Assembly: GCF_000526375.1 (NCBI RefSeq)
Contig: NZ_JAFY01000005.1
Span: 186,001 to 250,000 of the forward strand
Reading direction: 5' to 3'
Source of the DNA: Aminiphilus circumscriptus DSM 16581
Lineage (GTDB): Bacteria; Synergistota; Synergistia; Synergistales; Aminiphilaceae
Length of the DNA: 64,000 bases
Shown: positions 20,038-29,809 of the stretch, piece by piece
Layout: every line of letters starts with the position of its first letter
Numbering within the stretch: position 1 is the stretch's first letter
Made by a program: the position numbers and the translations under genes
The notes under the pieces: generated by a model
The model's database searches: none
The model's input: the letters and a program-made list of their open reading frames with translations, nothing else
What the model was told of the DNA's origin: nothing

Positions 20038-21614
20038 TCGTGCACCACCTTTTCCAGATCCTCAACCATATGTCGTAAAATGAGCAGGGCATCTTCGGAA
20101 ATTGCTCTCTCGTTCTTGAGAATCCGAACTTTGCCGAGAAGCACGGAGATCCGCCCCTGCTGCTCGGGGGAAAGCGCCAGGGAAAGACGCGCCAAGCGCC
20201 TTTCCAACGCAGGCAGATCCTCCCGGCAACGCGCATCCGCCGCCGCTCCTCCGGTGATGTCGAGCACCTCCGAGGTAATGATCCCCCCGCCCCGGCGAAA
20301 GACCTCCACCCGGAGGACACCTCCGGAGTCCACCAGGAAGTGCACTTCCACTTCCGCGCCCTTGACGTCCGCATCGACGTGCACGCTTCCGAGAAATCTG
20401 CGGGACCTTCCGCGCCGCTCCGTCTGTACCACCGAGACGGTGAATCCTCCCGATCCAATGGTCGCGAATCGTCTCGATGCGGACGCCGGAAGAGGCATTC
20501 CCTGTTCGAGGAGAACCACCACGCTTCCATCGGCAACTTCGACGCCGAGGTTGCCCGAGAGCACGTCGATGAGAAGGCGTTCTCCGCTCTGATAGGCACA
20601 CAAAGCAGCGCCGATGGCCACGGCTTCGTCGGGACACATGCGGAGATGATCCGGTTCGGCGACACCGGCGGCAAGGGCACGGCGCAAAAGGGGAATCCGA
20701 CTGCTCCCTCCCACGAGAAGCAATTTTTCCGGAGCATGACGCCGCCAAAGCTTCCGAACGAGCCCCACCACCTCCGCGATGGGAGGCTGTATAAGCGCTT
20801 CGAGCTGCTCCCGATCCACTTCACGGCAGACAGACTCTCCGGGGAAAAGCCCTCCCGGAGGATACCAGACAGCACGAAACGCATCGGAGAGAGTGATCTT
20901 CATCTGTTCCGCCTCGGCGAGAAGAACCGCCCAGCGGGGATCATCCCTGTCGGGTTTCTCCCCGGAGACGGAACTCCAGAGCCATTCGGCGAGGAGCACG
21001 TCGAGATCGGCGCCACCGAGGTCCCCACGACCGATGGAATCGATGACCTGCCACACCTGTCCTTCCCGCTCCACAACAGTGACATCCACCGTGCCCGCAC
21101 CAAAATCGAGCACGAGAAAACGGCCATCACCTCCAACGGCGAGAGCTGCGGCGGTGGGTTCGTTGACGATCTTCACCTCGGTAAATCCGGAGGTTTTGGC
21201 GACGCGCATCATGGCCGCCCTCTCGGGAAAGCTGAAATGCGCCGGAACGGCAAGGACACAGGACGTGACATACTCGCAGAGAAACGCCTCGGCATCCTCC
21301 CGGAGAAGCGTGAGAAGAGGCACCAAGAGTTCTTCCGCGCCGTACTCCTTGCGTCCGAGACGAACCCGCCACGTGGAGTCTCCCACGTGACGCTTCACGT
21401 TCCACCAGGCTTTCCTCGGCTCCCGGAGCGCAATCCTCGCGGCATCCTCGCCGGCGATCCAGCCCTGTGGGTCCGTCCGAGCCACGTAGGAGGGCGTACG
21501 AACATTGCCCCACCGGTTCGGGACGAGCACGGGCGCATTCGGTCTTTCGGGACGCGCCACCGCCGAAAGCGCGTATCGGGTTCCAAGGTCAATGCCCAGA
21601 ATCGGCGAACTCAT
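20034..21614 (-). CDS. Divergent Hsp70-like chaperone
   Basis: Actin-fold ATPase of 526 residues, distinct from the dnaK at 25.8-27.7 kb. Nucleotide-binding motifs are GIDLGTRYALSAV (DnaK has GTTNS), VLDFGAGTVDVTVVE (DnaK has GGGT) and LLVGGSSRIPLLR. The conserved Lys of the WNVKRHVGD segment is kept. [12 protein letters not shown] is intact. The substrate domain is shortened (residues 370-470) and the lid is a brief helical tail, without the acidic end of DnaK. I chose the start at 21614 for AGGAGG upstream. It is coupled to the J-protein gene and sits inside the hrcA operon, so it is likely heat-inducible (inference). Confidence 0.88.
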   Translation of the reverse strand: MSSPILGIDLGTRYALSAVARPERPNAPVLVPNRWGNVRTPSYVARTDPQGWIAGEDAARIALREPRKAWWNVKRHVGDSTWRVRLGRKEYGAEELLVPLLTLLREDAEAFLCEYVTSCVLAVPAHFSFPERAAMMRVAKTSGFTEVKIVNEPTAAALAVGGDGRFLVLDFGAGTVDVTVVEREGQVWQVIDSIGRGDLGGADLDVLLAEWLWSSVSGEKPDRDDPRWAVLLAEAEQMKITLSDAFRAVWYPPGGLFPGESVCREVDREQLEALIQPPIAEVVGLVRKLWRRHAPEKLLLVGGSSRIPLLRRALAAGVAEPDHLRMCPDEAVAIGAALCAYQSGERLLIDVLSGNLGVEVADGSVVVLLEQGMPLPASASRRFATIGSGGFTVSVVQTERRGRSRRFLGSVHVDADVKGAEVEVHFLVDSGGVLRVEVFRRGGGIITSEVLDITGGAAADARCREDLPALERRLARLSLALSPEQQGRISVLLGKVRILKNERAISEDALLILRHMVEDLEKVVHE

Positions 21615-21628
21615 GGGATCTCGCCTCC

Positions 21629-22996
21629 TCATTCGCCCCGTCTCGAAGGAAAACCACATTCCAAAACATCATTGTGAAGCAAATCCGCACGGATGGCAAT
21701 CTCCGAGCCGGGAAGCACGCCGGAAGGACACGAGGCGGCAAGAAAGTGTTCCGTAAGGCCCGAGGCGCGAAGGCCATCGTCGTCCTCCACGAGAATCCGA
21801 ACATTTCTCCCCACCCATTTCGCCATGGTACGCCGCAAAAGCTCTTTTCCCAACGCGAGTGTCTCCTCGCACCGTTCTCTCAGGACTGTCGGGGGAACTC
21901 TTCCGGGAAAGCGAGCCGCAGCGGTCCCCTCCCGGGGCGAAAAGGGAAACACATGCAGGCGGCCAAAGCGCATCTCCTCGAGAAAGCTCAGGGTTCTTCG
22001 AAACGCACCTTCGTCCTCTCCGGGAAATCCCACGAGGACATCCGTGCTGATGTGTACATCCTCTCCGAGGATGCGACGGATTCTTTCGACGATCCTGGCG
22101 AAGTTCTCCGGTGAGTATCCCCTCGCCATGCGCCACAGCACCTCCGCATCCCCACTCTGAAGCGGTATGTGCAGGTGAGGACAGAACGCAGGAATGTCCG
22201 CAAGCATTCGAAGCAATTCTTCGCTCGCGGAGAACGGTTCCAGGGAGCCGAAACGAATCCTCGAAATCCCCGTAATCCGGGCGAGCCTCCGTACCAGACC
22301 TCCCAATGCGAAAAGATCGGCGACGTCTCCGGAAGCACCGTATCGCCCGAGATGAACGCCAGTGAGGACAACCTCACGACATCCCGCTTCCGCAACGCTC
22401 GAGACCTCGCTCACGATGTCCGCCTCGGGGCGGCTTACCGGCTTGCCTCTCACGAAGGGAACGATACAGTAGCTGCAGAAATGATCGCATCCGTCCTGAA
22501 TCTTGACGAATGCTCTGGTGTGGGCAGTGGGGGCGGGAAGAAACAGGGAGTCCCAGGACTCGTCGGAACGAAGGTCGTCCACAAAAATCCGCGGCCATGC
22601 GGCAGCCACGACATGCTTTCCTCTACGCCGTCGGGCCAGTTCCTCTTCCACCAGGTCCGGAACGAGGTGCTTGCGCCGGTTTCCGACAAGGAGATCCGCT
22701 CCAAGTGCCTTCGCTCCTGCCGCGTCGCCCAGGCGCTGGGCCAAACATCCGCAGAGAACGAGACAGGCTTCGGGATTCTCCCGGCGGAGACGCCGGAGAA
22801 GCTGCTTCACCTTTCTATCCGCCTCGGCAGTGACAGTGCAGGAGACCACGATCGCCGCATCCAGCGGAGCCTCCTCGACCAACCGCGCTCCCCGGGCAAG
22901 AAACGCCGCAGCGAGGGCCTCTCCCTCGTACTGGTTGGTGCGGCAGCCGAGGGAACGCACCAGGATTCTCGGCCGTTCAGAGAGACAGGGCATCAT
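21629..22996 (-). CDS. mtaB: tRNA methylthiotransferase, MtaB type
   Basis: Radical-SAM methylthiotransferase that converts t6A37 to ms2t6A37 in tRNAs reading ANN codons. It has an N-terminal UPF0004 domain (SLGCRTNQYEGEAL, CTVT, CGCLAQR), a radical-SAM cluster in DGCDHFCSYCIVP, and a C-terminal TRAM domain. The block GVHLGRYG is characteristic of MtaB rather than MiaB or RimO. Length 455. The start overlaps the end of rsmE by 20 nt. Confidence 0.92.
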   Translation of the reverse strand: MMPCLSERPRILVRSLGCRTNQYEGEALAAAFLARGARLVEEAPLDAAIVVSCTVTAEADRKVKQLLRRLRRENPEACLVLCGCLAQRLGDAAGAKALGADLLVGNRRKHLVPDLVEEELARRRRGKHVVAAAWPRIFVDDLRSDESWDSLFLPAPTAHTRAFVKIQDGCDHFCSYCIVPFVRGKPVSRPEADIVSEVSSVAEAGCREVVLTGVHLGRYGASGDVADLFALGGLVRRLARITGISRIRFGSLEPFSASEELLRMLADIPAFCPHLHIPLQSGDAEVLWRMARGYSPENFARIVERIRRILGEDVHISTDVLVGFPGEDEGAFRRTLSFLEEMRFGRLHVFPFSPREGTAAARFPGRVPPTVLRERCEETLALGKELLRRTMAKWVGRNVRILVEDDDGLRASGLTEHFLAASCPSGVLPGSEIAIRADLLHNDVLECGFPSRRGE

Positions 22997-23726
22997 CGGT
23001 CCGACACAGCCCCTCTCTCGTCAGAGAAAACCAGGAACACCCCACGGTCACCGCCGTAGGAGCACGCAAAATCCTCGGACCGAGCGAAACAGGCACAAAA
23101 CCCATTTCCCTGAAACGCTCCTTTTCTCGCGGGGAGAAATCGCCCTCGGGGCCCACCGCAAAAGCGACGTCCGGGCCGCACTGCACACTCCCCAGGGGGC
23201 GGGCACCTCCGTCGAGAATCGCCGCGTAGCATTCGGGAGGAAGCGTGACCGGGTCGATTTCCTCGACCTCCAAAGGAGAGAAGAGGTGGGGCGGTGACGA
23301 TGCACCGCACTGCTTAGTAGCCTCAAGGAGAATTCGCTGCCACCGCTCCATCCGTCGCGGCGCGGAAAGTACCGCGCCCTTGGGAACACTCCGTTCGCAG
23401 CGAAGAGGCAGGATCTGTGCCACGCCCACCTCGACGGCGTTCCGAAGAAGCGCGTTCCAGGCATCCTCCTTGAGGATTCCCGCAAGGAGGAGAAGATGGA
23501 GCGAGGTTTCCGGAGAGGGAATCCGCTCGCATTCGACACCTTCCCATCGCTCCTGGTTCTTCTCAAGGGAAAGAATCACCCGCCATCCCGGAAGCAGCCC
23601 CTCCACCCTGTCACCGACGACACACCGGCGAACCCGAACGAGATGGTGTACTTCATCGGCATCGAGAATCCACCGCCCTTCAGGCGTTCGCAGACTCGTT
23701 TCGAGTCGAAGGCGCGGCAGCGACAC
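22977..23726 (-). CDS. rsmE: 16S rRNA (uracil-1498-N3)-methyltransferase
   Basis: SPOUT methyltransferase modifying U1498 of 16S rRNA. AVGPEGDFSPREKERF and LGPRILRAPTAV are the RsmE signatures; DEVHHLVRVRR is the N-terminal block. I chose a GTG start at 23726 (MSLPRLRLETS), giving 249 residues, the usual length, with AGGAG 9 bases upstream. An upstream continuation of the frame is antisense to prmA and not used. It overlaps the prmA 3' end by 47 nt. The prmA-rsmE-mtaB order after dnaJ is common in bacteria. Confidence 0.93.
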   Translation of the reverse strand: MSLPRLRLETSLRTPEGRWILDADEVHHLVRVRRCVVGDRVEGLLPGWRVILSLEKNQERWEGVECERIPSPETSLHLLLLAGILKEDAWNALLRNAVEVGVAQILPLRCERSVPKGAVLSAPRRMERWQRILLEATKQCGASSPPHLFSPLEVEEIDPVTLPPECYAAILDGGARPLGSVQCGPDVAFAVGPEGDFSPREKERFREMGFVPVSLGPRILRAPTAVTVGCSWFSLTREGLCRTDDALSL

Positions 23727-24576
23727 CCCACCAGTCTCCTTTCTCAAGTTCCTGCAGGGGAACGAGCCCGGCCCGATCGAGCGCGGCGAGGAACTGTTCC
23801 CGTTCCCGCACCACAAGACCGGAAAACAGGGCGACCCCCTTTTCCCGTAGAAGAGAACACACGGATGGGAGCATCTCCAGAAGAGGTTCGAGCACGATGT
23901 TCGCCAGCAGGCAATCCACGGAAGAGACAAATCCACGAAGCAGATCTCCCGTTTCCACCCGAACCTTTCCGACGGGAAGATCGTTGAGGCGGCAATTCTC
24001 CTCGATCTCCGGAATCACCGCGGGGTCAAGATCTCTGGCCGTCACGTCCGCTGCACCGAGTTTGACCGCTGCAATGGAGAGAATGCCCGATCCGGAGCCG
24101 ATATCCACGGCGGTCATGCCTGGAAATGCATGGGACTCCAAAAGTTCCAGCATGATCTGGGTACTCTCGTGGTAGCCTGTTCCGAAAGCACTCCCGGGAT
24201 AGATGTACAGAGGAATCCGGCCCACGGGTTCCTTGCCGCGGTGCCACGGGGCGAGAACGACGAAGCTGCGCCCCACGTCGAGAGGCGGAAAGGCGTCCTT
24301 CCATGCGGTGTGCCACTGTCGATTTTCGATTTTTCCCATATCGACGATGGAAATGTTCGGCCACGGCTCAAGGGCCTCTCCCAAGCGCCCGAGCCAGAAT
24401 CCGAGATCGTGGGAATTCCGGAAATAAGCCCGGAGTCGAATCCGCTCCGCTCCCTGCTGCTGTTCCGCGCCGATGCTGCCGGAGAGTTCCGCCAGAGAGG
24501 CGAGAACATCCTCATCCCCGTCTTTTCCCTCGAGGATCACGTACCACCAGAAACCGTCTCCGCCCGTCATCGACAT
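23680..24576 (-). CDS. prmA: Ribosomal protein L11 methyltransferase
   Basis: SAM-dependent enzyme trimethylating L11. The SAM site VDIGSGSGILSIAAVKLGA and the LLANIVLEPLLEML block identify PrmA, and FGTGYHESTQIML precedes them. Length 298 from the ATG at 24576, which has GGAGG 8 bases upstream. It lies 104 bp after dnaJ, across a strong hairpin. Confidence 0.94.
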   Translation of the reverse strand: MSMTGGDGFWWYVILEGKDGDEDVLASLAELSGSIGAEQQQGAERIRLRAYFRNSHDLGFWLGRLGEALEPWPNISIVDMGKIENRQWHTAWKDAFPPLDVGRSFVVLAPWHRGKEPVGRIPLYIYPGSAFGTGYHESTQIMLELLESHAFPGMTAVDIGSGSGILSIAAVKLGAADVTARDLDPAVIPEIEENCRLNDLPVGKVRVETGDLLRGFVSSVDCLLANIVLEPLLEMLPSVCSLLREKGVALFSGLVVREREQFLAALDRAGLVPLQELEKGDWWGVAAAPSTRNESANA

Positions 24577-24596
24577 GACATCAACCTCCACAAACC

Positions 24597-24635
24597 GCAA
24601 GAGGGAGGCCAAGCCTCCCTCTTGCCTCTTTTTTC
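24597..24635 (+). terminator. 13-bp hairpin with T-tract on the plus strand, between dnaJ and prmA
   Basis: Perfect stem (24597-24609 with 24613-24625, loop CAA) followed on the plus strand by CTCTTTTTT. It therefore looks like a terminator of antisense transcription. On the minus strand, the sense of dnaJ and prmA, the T-tract is missing, so it may act as a processing or attenuation hairpin between the chaperone genes and prmA. Confidence 0.55.
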
Positions 24636-24680
24636 AAGTGTACCACAATTTCAACGGTACGCCACCAGAGTGTTGTTTGC

Positions 24681-25814
24681 CTATCCAAAAAAAGATTTCA
24701 GTTTGTCGAGGAAGCTTTCATTTTCCTTGACAGAGACATCCATTTCCTGGGCAAGCGCCTGGAGGAGCGCTCGCTGACGATCCGTCAAATCCCGAGGAAC
24801 TTCCACCGAGAGATGAACGACAAGATCGCCTCGTCCCTTGCCGCGCAGCCTCGGCATTCCCTTGCCGCGCAGCCGGAAGGTCTCTCCGGGCTGACTTCCC
24901 GGCGGAATGTCGAGCACTTCCTCACCGTCGAGGGTCTCGATGGGAATTTCGCACCCTAGGGCGGCCTGGGGAAACAGGACGGAAACCTTGGTGTGCAGCC
25001 TGTCCCCGTCGCGTTCGAAGCGGGGGTGTTCCCGCACACGTATCAGAAGGTAAAGGTCTCCGGGAGGTCCACCGTTGACTCCCGCCTCTCCCTCTCCAGT
25101 AATACGAAGCCTGAGTCCCGTATCCGCCCCGGGAGGAATGCGCACATCCAGCCGGTGGGACTGCCGGAGCACGCCGCTGCCGCTACAGGATTTGCACGGT
25201 GACGAAATGATTTTCCCCTTTCCTGCACACCGGGCGCAAGGTGTCACGGACGAGAATTGCCCGAAGGGGGTTCTCTGGACGTGCTCCACCTGGCCCCGTC
25301 CTCCGCAGGCGGGACACGTCTCTGGGGAAGTTCCCGGCTCCGCACCACTTCCTCCGCACCGTTTGCATCCCTCCCACCGGGGAATCGACACCTCTCTGAC
25401 CGCACCGGAAAAGGCTTCCTCCAGCGTGCATTCCAATTCCATCTCCAGATCGGAACCTCTCCGGGGAGCGGTGGAGGAGCGGCCCCGCCGCCCTCCACCA
25501 CCGAAGAAGCTGTCGAAGATATCTCCAAAGATGTCACCGAAGGGGCTCGTTCCGTCGAAGGGACTACCACCCTGGGGAATGTCGCCCACAAAACCGAACT
25601 GATCGTACTGAGCCCGCTTCTGGGGGTCGCTCAGGACCTCATAGGCCTCGTTGATTTCCTTGAATCGCTCCTCCGCCTCCCGATTTCCAGGGTTCGCATC
25701 GGGGTGAAACTTGCGGACGAACTTGCGGTAGGCCTTTTTGATGTCCTCAGTACTCGCCTCCCGGGGCACGTCCAATATCTTGTAGTAATCCTTGGTCTGT
25801 ACAGGCCCCGGCAT
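24681..25814 (-). CDS. dnaJ: Chaperone protein DnaJ
   Basis: Type I J-protein partner of DnaK, 377 residues. J domain with HPD at 37-39, Gly/Phe region at about 76-110, four CxxCxGxG zinc repeats ([32 protein letters not shown]), then the C-terminal substrate domains. It follows dnaK by 13 bp in the hrcA operon. Confidence 0.98.
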   Translation of the reverse strand: MPGPVQTKDYYKILDVPREASTEDIKKAYRKFVRKFHPDANPGNREAEERFKEINEAYEVLSDPQKRAQYDQFGFVGDIPQGGSPFDGTSPFGDIFGDIFDSFFGGGGRRGRSSTAPRRGSDLEMELECTLEEAFSGAVREVSIPRWEGCKRCGGSGAEPGTSPETCPACGGRGQVEHVQRTPFGQFSSVTPCARCAGKGKIISSPCKSCSGSGVLRQSHRLDVRIPPGADTGLRLRITGEGEAGVNGGPPGDLYLLIRVREHPRFERDGDRLHTKVSVLFPQAALGCEIPIETLDGEEVLDIPPGSQPGETFRLRGKGMPRLRGKGRGDLVVHLSVEVPRDLTDRQRALLQALAQEMDVSVKENESFLDKLKSFFG

Positions 25815-25827
25815 CTTTCGTCACTCC

Positions 25828-27657
25828 CTACGCCTCGCCCTTGTCCGAGAACTCCGCGTCCACCGTATCCCCCTGAGACTCGGAGGCACCCTGTCCCGGC
25901 GCCGCCTTCGCCGCATCGCCCTGAGGAGATTCCTGAGCATACAGCCGCTGCGCCAGAGGGTGCACCTCCGCAGTGAGTGCACTCAGCGCCTTCCGGATCG
26001 CCTCGGGATCGCTTCCCGAAGCGGCATTCTTGAGTGCCTCCAGGCCGGTTTGTATTTTGCCTTTCTCCTCGGGCGTGACCTTATCGCCCAGATCGCGGAG
26101 GAGCTTCTCCGTGTTGTACACGGTGCTGTCCGCCTCGTTCCTGGCTTCGGCAAGTTCCTTCTTTTTCCTGTCCGCGTCCTCGTTGCTCTCCGCCTCGTTC
26201 TTCATCCGCTCGATCTCTTCCTCGGAGAGCCGAGAGGACTGGATGGTGATGTGCTGACTTTTACCCGTGGCCTTGTCCTTGGCAGTGACGTTGAGGATGC
26301 CGTTCACGTCGATGTTGAAAGTCACCTCAATTTGAGGAACTCCCCTTGGTGCAGGGGGAATTCCGTCGAGGAAGAAACGCCCGAGACTCACGTTGTCCGC
26401 GGCCATGGCGCGCTCGCCCTGCAGGACATGCACCTCCACCTGCGTCTGGTTGTCCCCGGCGGTGGTGAAGATCTGGCTCTTGGAGACCGGAATGGCCGTG
26501 TTTCGTTCGATGATCTTCGTGAAGACCCCGCCCAATGTCTCGAGACCAAGCGAGAGAGGCGTCACATCCACGAGAACGATGTCCTTGTGCTCTCCCGCCA
26601 AAATCGCCGCCTGAATCGCGGCGCCCACGGCGACGCACTCGTCGGGGTTGATTCCCTTCGTAGGCTCCTTGCCGAGAAGTTCCCGAATCTTTTTCTGCAC
26701 CATGGGCATGCGCGTGGCACCTCCCACGAGGAGCACCTTGTCGATCTCCTGTGCAGTGAGCCCGGCATCGGAGAGCGCTCTGCGGGTAGGCTCCACGACA
26801 CGCTCCAGAAGACCCGCGGTCATCTCCTCGAAACGGGCCCGAGTGAGCGTCAGTTCCAGGTGCTTGGGACCGTTCTGATCCGCCGTAATGAACGGGAGAG
26901 AAATCGAGGTCTCGGGCATGGAGGACAGCTCTATCTTCGCTTTTTCCGCAGCCTCCCGAAGGCGTTGCATGGCCATCTTGTCCTTGCGGAGATCGATGCC
27001 GTCACTCTTGCGGAACTCCTCCACCATCCAGTCCACGATCTTCATGTCCCAGTCATCGCCGCCGAGGAGGTTGTCCCCCGATGTGGCGAGGACTTCGAAG
27101 ACTCCTTCTCCTACATCGAGGACGGACACGTCGAAGGTACCGCCGCCGAGATCGAAGACCAGGAGCTTGTGCTCCCCTTCCTTGTTCGCACCATAGGCAA
27201 GGGCCGCCGCCGTGGGTTCGTTGATGATGCGGAGCACTTCGAGCCCGGCGATGGCGCCGGCGTCCTTTGTCGCCTGGCGCTGGGCGTCCGTGAAATAGGC
27301 GGGAACAGTGATGACCGCCTTCGTGACGGGCTCGCCCAGATACTCCTCGGCATCGCGCTTCATTTTCTGGAGAATCATGGAGGAAATCTCCTGCGGCGTG
27401 TAGTACTTGTCATCAATGCGCACTTTGTAATCGGTACCCATTTTCCGCTTGATGGAGATCACCGTGCGCTCGGGGTTGACGATGGCCTGCCGCTTGGCGA
27501 GTTGCCCAACAAGCCGTTCCCCTTCTTTTGTGAACGCCACGACGGAAGGAGTGGTACGCATGCCCTCCGCATTGGCGATCACCGTTATGGCATCGCCTTC
27601 CTTAACTGCGATACAGCTGTTCGTGGTTCCCAGGTCTATTCCTACAACCTTTGCCAT
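25828..27657 (-). CDS. dnaK: Chaperone protein DnaK (Hsp70)
   Basis: Canonical Hsp70, 609 residues: [29 protein letters not shown], the [12 protein letters not shown] hinge, then the substrate domain ([19 protein letters not shown]) and a helical lid ending in the acidic [19 protein letters not shown] lies before the ATG. It comes 86 bp after grpE, across a hairpin, and is controlled by HrcA through the operon promoter. Confidence 0.99.
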   Translation of the reverse strand: MAKVVGIDLGTTNSCIAVKEGDAITVIANAEGMRTTPSVVAFTKEGERLVGQLAKRQAIVNPERTVISIKRKMGTDYKVRIDDKYYTPQEISSMILQKMKRDAEEYLGEPVTKAVITVPAYFTDAQRQATKDAGAIAGLEVLRIINEPTAAALAYGANKEGEHKLLVFDLGGGTFDVSVLDVGEGVFEVLATSGDNLLGGDDWDMKIVDWMVEEFRKSDGIDLRKDKMAMQRLREAAEKAKIELSSMPETSISLPFITADQNGPKHLELTLTRARFEEMTAGLLERVVEPTRRALSDAGLTAQEIDKVLLVGGATRMPMVQKKIRELLGKEPTKGINPDECVAVGAAIQAAILAGEHKDIVLVDVTPLSLGLETLGGVFTKIIERNTAIPVSKSQIFTTAGDNQTQVEVHVLQGERAMAADNVSLGRFFLDGIPPAPRGVPQIEVTFNIDVNGILNVTAKDKATGKSQHITIQSSRLSEEEIERMKNEAESNEDADRKKKELAEARNEADSTVYNTEKLLRDLGDKVTPEEKGKIQTGLEALKNAASGSDPEAIRKALSALTAEVHPLAQRLYAQESPQGDAAKAAPGQGASESQGDTVDAEFSDKGEA

Positions 27658-27697
27658 TTCGGATCACCTCGTCGTCCTTTGAAATGAACTTCCAAGA

Positions 27698-27724
27698 GAA
27701 CGCAGCCATTCCGGATCTGCGTTC
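27698..27724 (-). other. Intercistronic hairpin between grpE and dnaK
   Basis: Inverted repeat GAACGCAG/CTGCGTTC with an 11-nt loop in the 86-bp gap between grpE and dnaK; no T-tract follows. It could be an mRNA processing or stabilising element that sets dnaK above grpE. The function is inferred. Confidence 0.45.
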
Positions 27725-27743
27725 CCGCCTTTCTCGTTTTGTC

Positions 27744-28439
27744 TCACTCTTCCTCCGAATCGGAATCCGCCTGGAAGCGCCCCACGTGGACCTGCGCGGC
27801 CCGCAGGACTTTTCCGCCGAGAAGATATCCCTTCTGGAGTTCCTGCACAATCTGTCCATCCCTCGCGGGATCCTGCACGGGGACGAGCGCGACCGCTTCG
27901 TGCACGGCGGGATCGAATGCACCGTCGCAGGTGATGGCACTCACTCCCAATTCCTGGAGAGCGCCGAAAAACTGCTTCCGCACCATGGAAACGCCCTTCA
28001 GAAGGGGGTCGTCCGCCTGAGCGGCGGCAATCGCCCTGTCAAGATTATCGAGCACCGGGATGAGAAGCGTCACCGCACGCTCCGCCGCGAGTTCCCGAAG
28101 ACGTGCCGCATCGCGCTCCGTCCGTTGCCTGAAATTGTGAAAATCGGCGCGGAAACGGGCACTTTCCTCATTTTTTTCGGCAAGCTCCTTTTCCATCTCC
28201 TCCAGGAGCTTCTTGCGTGATTCCGCAAGGGCCTCCGCCTCATCGAGACGTCGCCGCAACACCTCCATTTCTTCCTGAAGCCCAGCCACACAGGCAGCCA
28301 GCTCCGCCCTGGTGGGGCCGCCACCCCGTCTTCCATGGACGTCCGTTCCTTCTCTGAGCTTTCCTTCCCCCCGCTCTTCCCCGGGAGAACGACATTCCCG
28401 AAGAAGAGCTTCGTCGCGCATTTTCGCGTCAGTAAACAT
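27744..28439 (-). CDS. grpE: Nucleotide-exchange factor GrpE
   Basis: DnaK nucleotide-exchange factor. A long N-terminal coiled coil (LQEEMEVLRRRLDEAEALAE onward) leads to FRADFHNFRQRTERD and a C-terminal beta domain with LLGGKVLRAAQVHVG (usually LLGDRVLRPA-x-V-x-V). Length 231 from the ATG at 28439, which has GAGGAGG upstream and overlaps the end of hrcA. Confidence 0.95.
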   Translation of the reverse strand: MFTDAKMRDEALLRECRSPGEERGEGKLREGTDVHGRRGGGPTRAELAACVAGLQEEMEVLRRRLDEAEALAESRKKLLEEMEKELAEKNEESARFRADFHNFRQRTERDAARLRELAAERAVTLLIPVLDNLDRAIAAAQADDPLLKGVSMVRKQFFGALQELGVSAITCDGAFDPAVHEAVALVPVQDPARDGQIVQELQKGYLLGGKVLRAAQVHVGRFQADSDSEEE

Positions 28440-29469
28440 GTCGTTGTTCCTCCTCACTTCCATCGTCGTCGCGCAGGCCTTCCAGAACCGTTTCAAGCAC
28501 GGCGATGGAGCTTTCGTAATTCATCCGAACCGGACCGATGAGACCGAGGATCGCCTTCCGTCCTCCCGTATTTGCCGTGGCAAGGACCACCGAACAGTCG
28601 TGCATGCGCTCCTCGGGATTTTCCTCCCCGATGGTGACCGTGAGCGTCCCGTTCAGCGCGCAATTATCCACGAGTTCCACGAGGGCCGACTCCTCTTCGA
28701 GAAGAGAAAATACCGCATGGAGTTTCCCCAGATCCTTGAAATCCGGCATTGCGAGCAAATGATGGGCGCCTCCACGGTAGAAACGAAAGGGTTGAGCCGA
28801 CAGGAGCCCATCCATCTCGGAAATGGCGGCGCGACAGTTTTCCTCTTTTTCCCGGAGTTCGTTCATCACATATTGGAGAAGGTCATTCCTGGCCTCATTC
28901 CATGTCCGCCCCGCCATGACCGTATTGATTCTCCTTGAAAGCGTTTCGAGTTCCTCCTGCCGAACCTCGCAGGGAAAGGAAATCATTTTGTGGTGCACAA
29001 GCCCGCCCTCGACGACGACAATGGCGAGCGCATGTGTACTGTCCATGCGCAGAAAATCCACCCGGAGCAGGCGAATCTCCTGAAAAGGCGCGAGGGCGGC
29101 GACGCTCACATATTGCGTCACTCTGGTCAGGAGTTGGGAAATGTAGGCGAGAGCCCCTTCCACGTCGCGTCGTTGCTCCCGCAAATCCGCAATCCACCGC
29201 TCCGCCTCGGGATGAGGCACACGACGGCGCTGAAGGATGGTGTCCACATACAACCTGTAGGCTCTGGATGTGGGGATTCTTCCCGCCGACGTATGCGGTT
29301 GGACCAGATACCCCAGCTCCTCGAGATCGGACATTTCATTCCTGATTGTCGCCGCGCTCCGCCCCGTGAGATACTTTTTCGAAAGCGTCCGGGAACCGAC
29401 AGGCTCTCCTGTCTGGATATAATCGTAGACGACGGCGAGGACAACCTCCAGTTGGCGTTCGGACAGCAT
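28429..29469 (-). CDS. hrcA: Heat-inducible transcription repressor HrcA
   Basis: Winged-helix repressor that binds CIRCE and depends on GroEL for folding. The N-terminal block reads LSERQLEVVLAVVYDYIQTG then EPVGSRTLSKKYL, and TIRNEMSDLEELGYLVQPHTSAGRIPT is the diagnostic region. Length 346. A CIRCE element lies 28 bp upstream of the start. First gene of a long operon. Confidence 0.98.
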   Translation of the reverse strand: MLSERQLEVVLAVVYDYIQTGEPVGSRTLSKKYLTGRSAATIRNEMSDLEELGYLVQPHTSAGRIPTSRAYRLYVDTILQRRRVPHPEAERWIADLREQRRDVEGALAYISQLLTRVTQYVSVAALAPFQEIRLLRVDFLRMDSTHALAIVVVEGGLVHHKMISFPCEVRQEELETLSRRINTVMAGRTWNEARNDLLQYVMNELREKEENCRAAISEMDGLLSAQPFRFYRGGAHHLLAMPDFKDLGKLHAVFSLLEEESALVELVDNCALNGTLTVTIGEENPEERMHDCSVVLATANTGGRKAILGLIGPVRMNYESSIAVLETVLEGLRDDDGSEEEQRHVY

Positions 29470-29496
29470 TCCTCCACCCCCCTTCCGATCGAATTG

Positions 29497-29523
29497 CTAG
29501 CACTCATTGGAGACGAGTGCCAG
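29497..29523 (-). promoter_or_regulatory. CIRCE operator (HrcA binding site)
   Basis: Plus strand CTAGCACTC-N9-GAGTGCCAG, an inverted repeat with 9-bp arms that matches the consensus TTAGCACTC-N9-GAGTGCTAA apart from its outer bases. It lies between the promoter and the hrcA start, as expected for autoregulation. Confidence 0.95.
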
Positions 29524-29546
29524 CTCTCCGTCATCATCCGCACCGT

Positions 29547-29575
29547 AGCGTACCAACGTAACTCGGGATTGTCAA
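29547..29575 (-). promoter_or_regulatory. Probable promoter of the hrcA operon
   Basis: Perfect TTGACA (29570-29575) with TACGCT (29547-29552) 17 bp downstream on the minus strand; the -10 is poor. The CIRCE element lies about 25 bp further downstream. Confidence 0.6.
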
Positions 29576-29809
29576 GACTGGTCAAACAATCTCGCAAAAA
29601 AACATACCGTTTCACGCACTCCCGCATGTTTCCCAATAAGCGTGATCTCCTGCACTCGTCTTTGTGGCAACCATCCTCCGGATCCCGTGATAGAATGCAG
29701 GAAACGCCCGGAAGGATCCGCTCGCCGAGCGACAAAGGAGCAACCGGCAAAAAGGAGAATCGTCCGCGTATCCGTCACAATTCCATCAGGTTCAGGAGGC
29801 TGAACGCTC

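Noticed and set aside
25792-27687. 631-codon open frame on the plus strand, antisense to dnaK
   Set aside because: Long frames opposite dnaK are a known artefact of GC-rich codon usage. The dnaK gene is unambiguous and this frame has no domain and no ribosome site.
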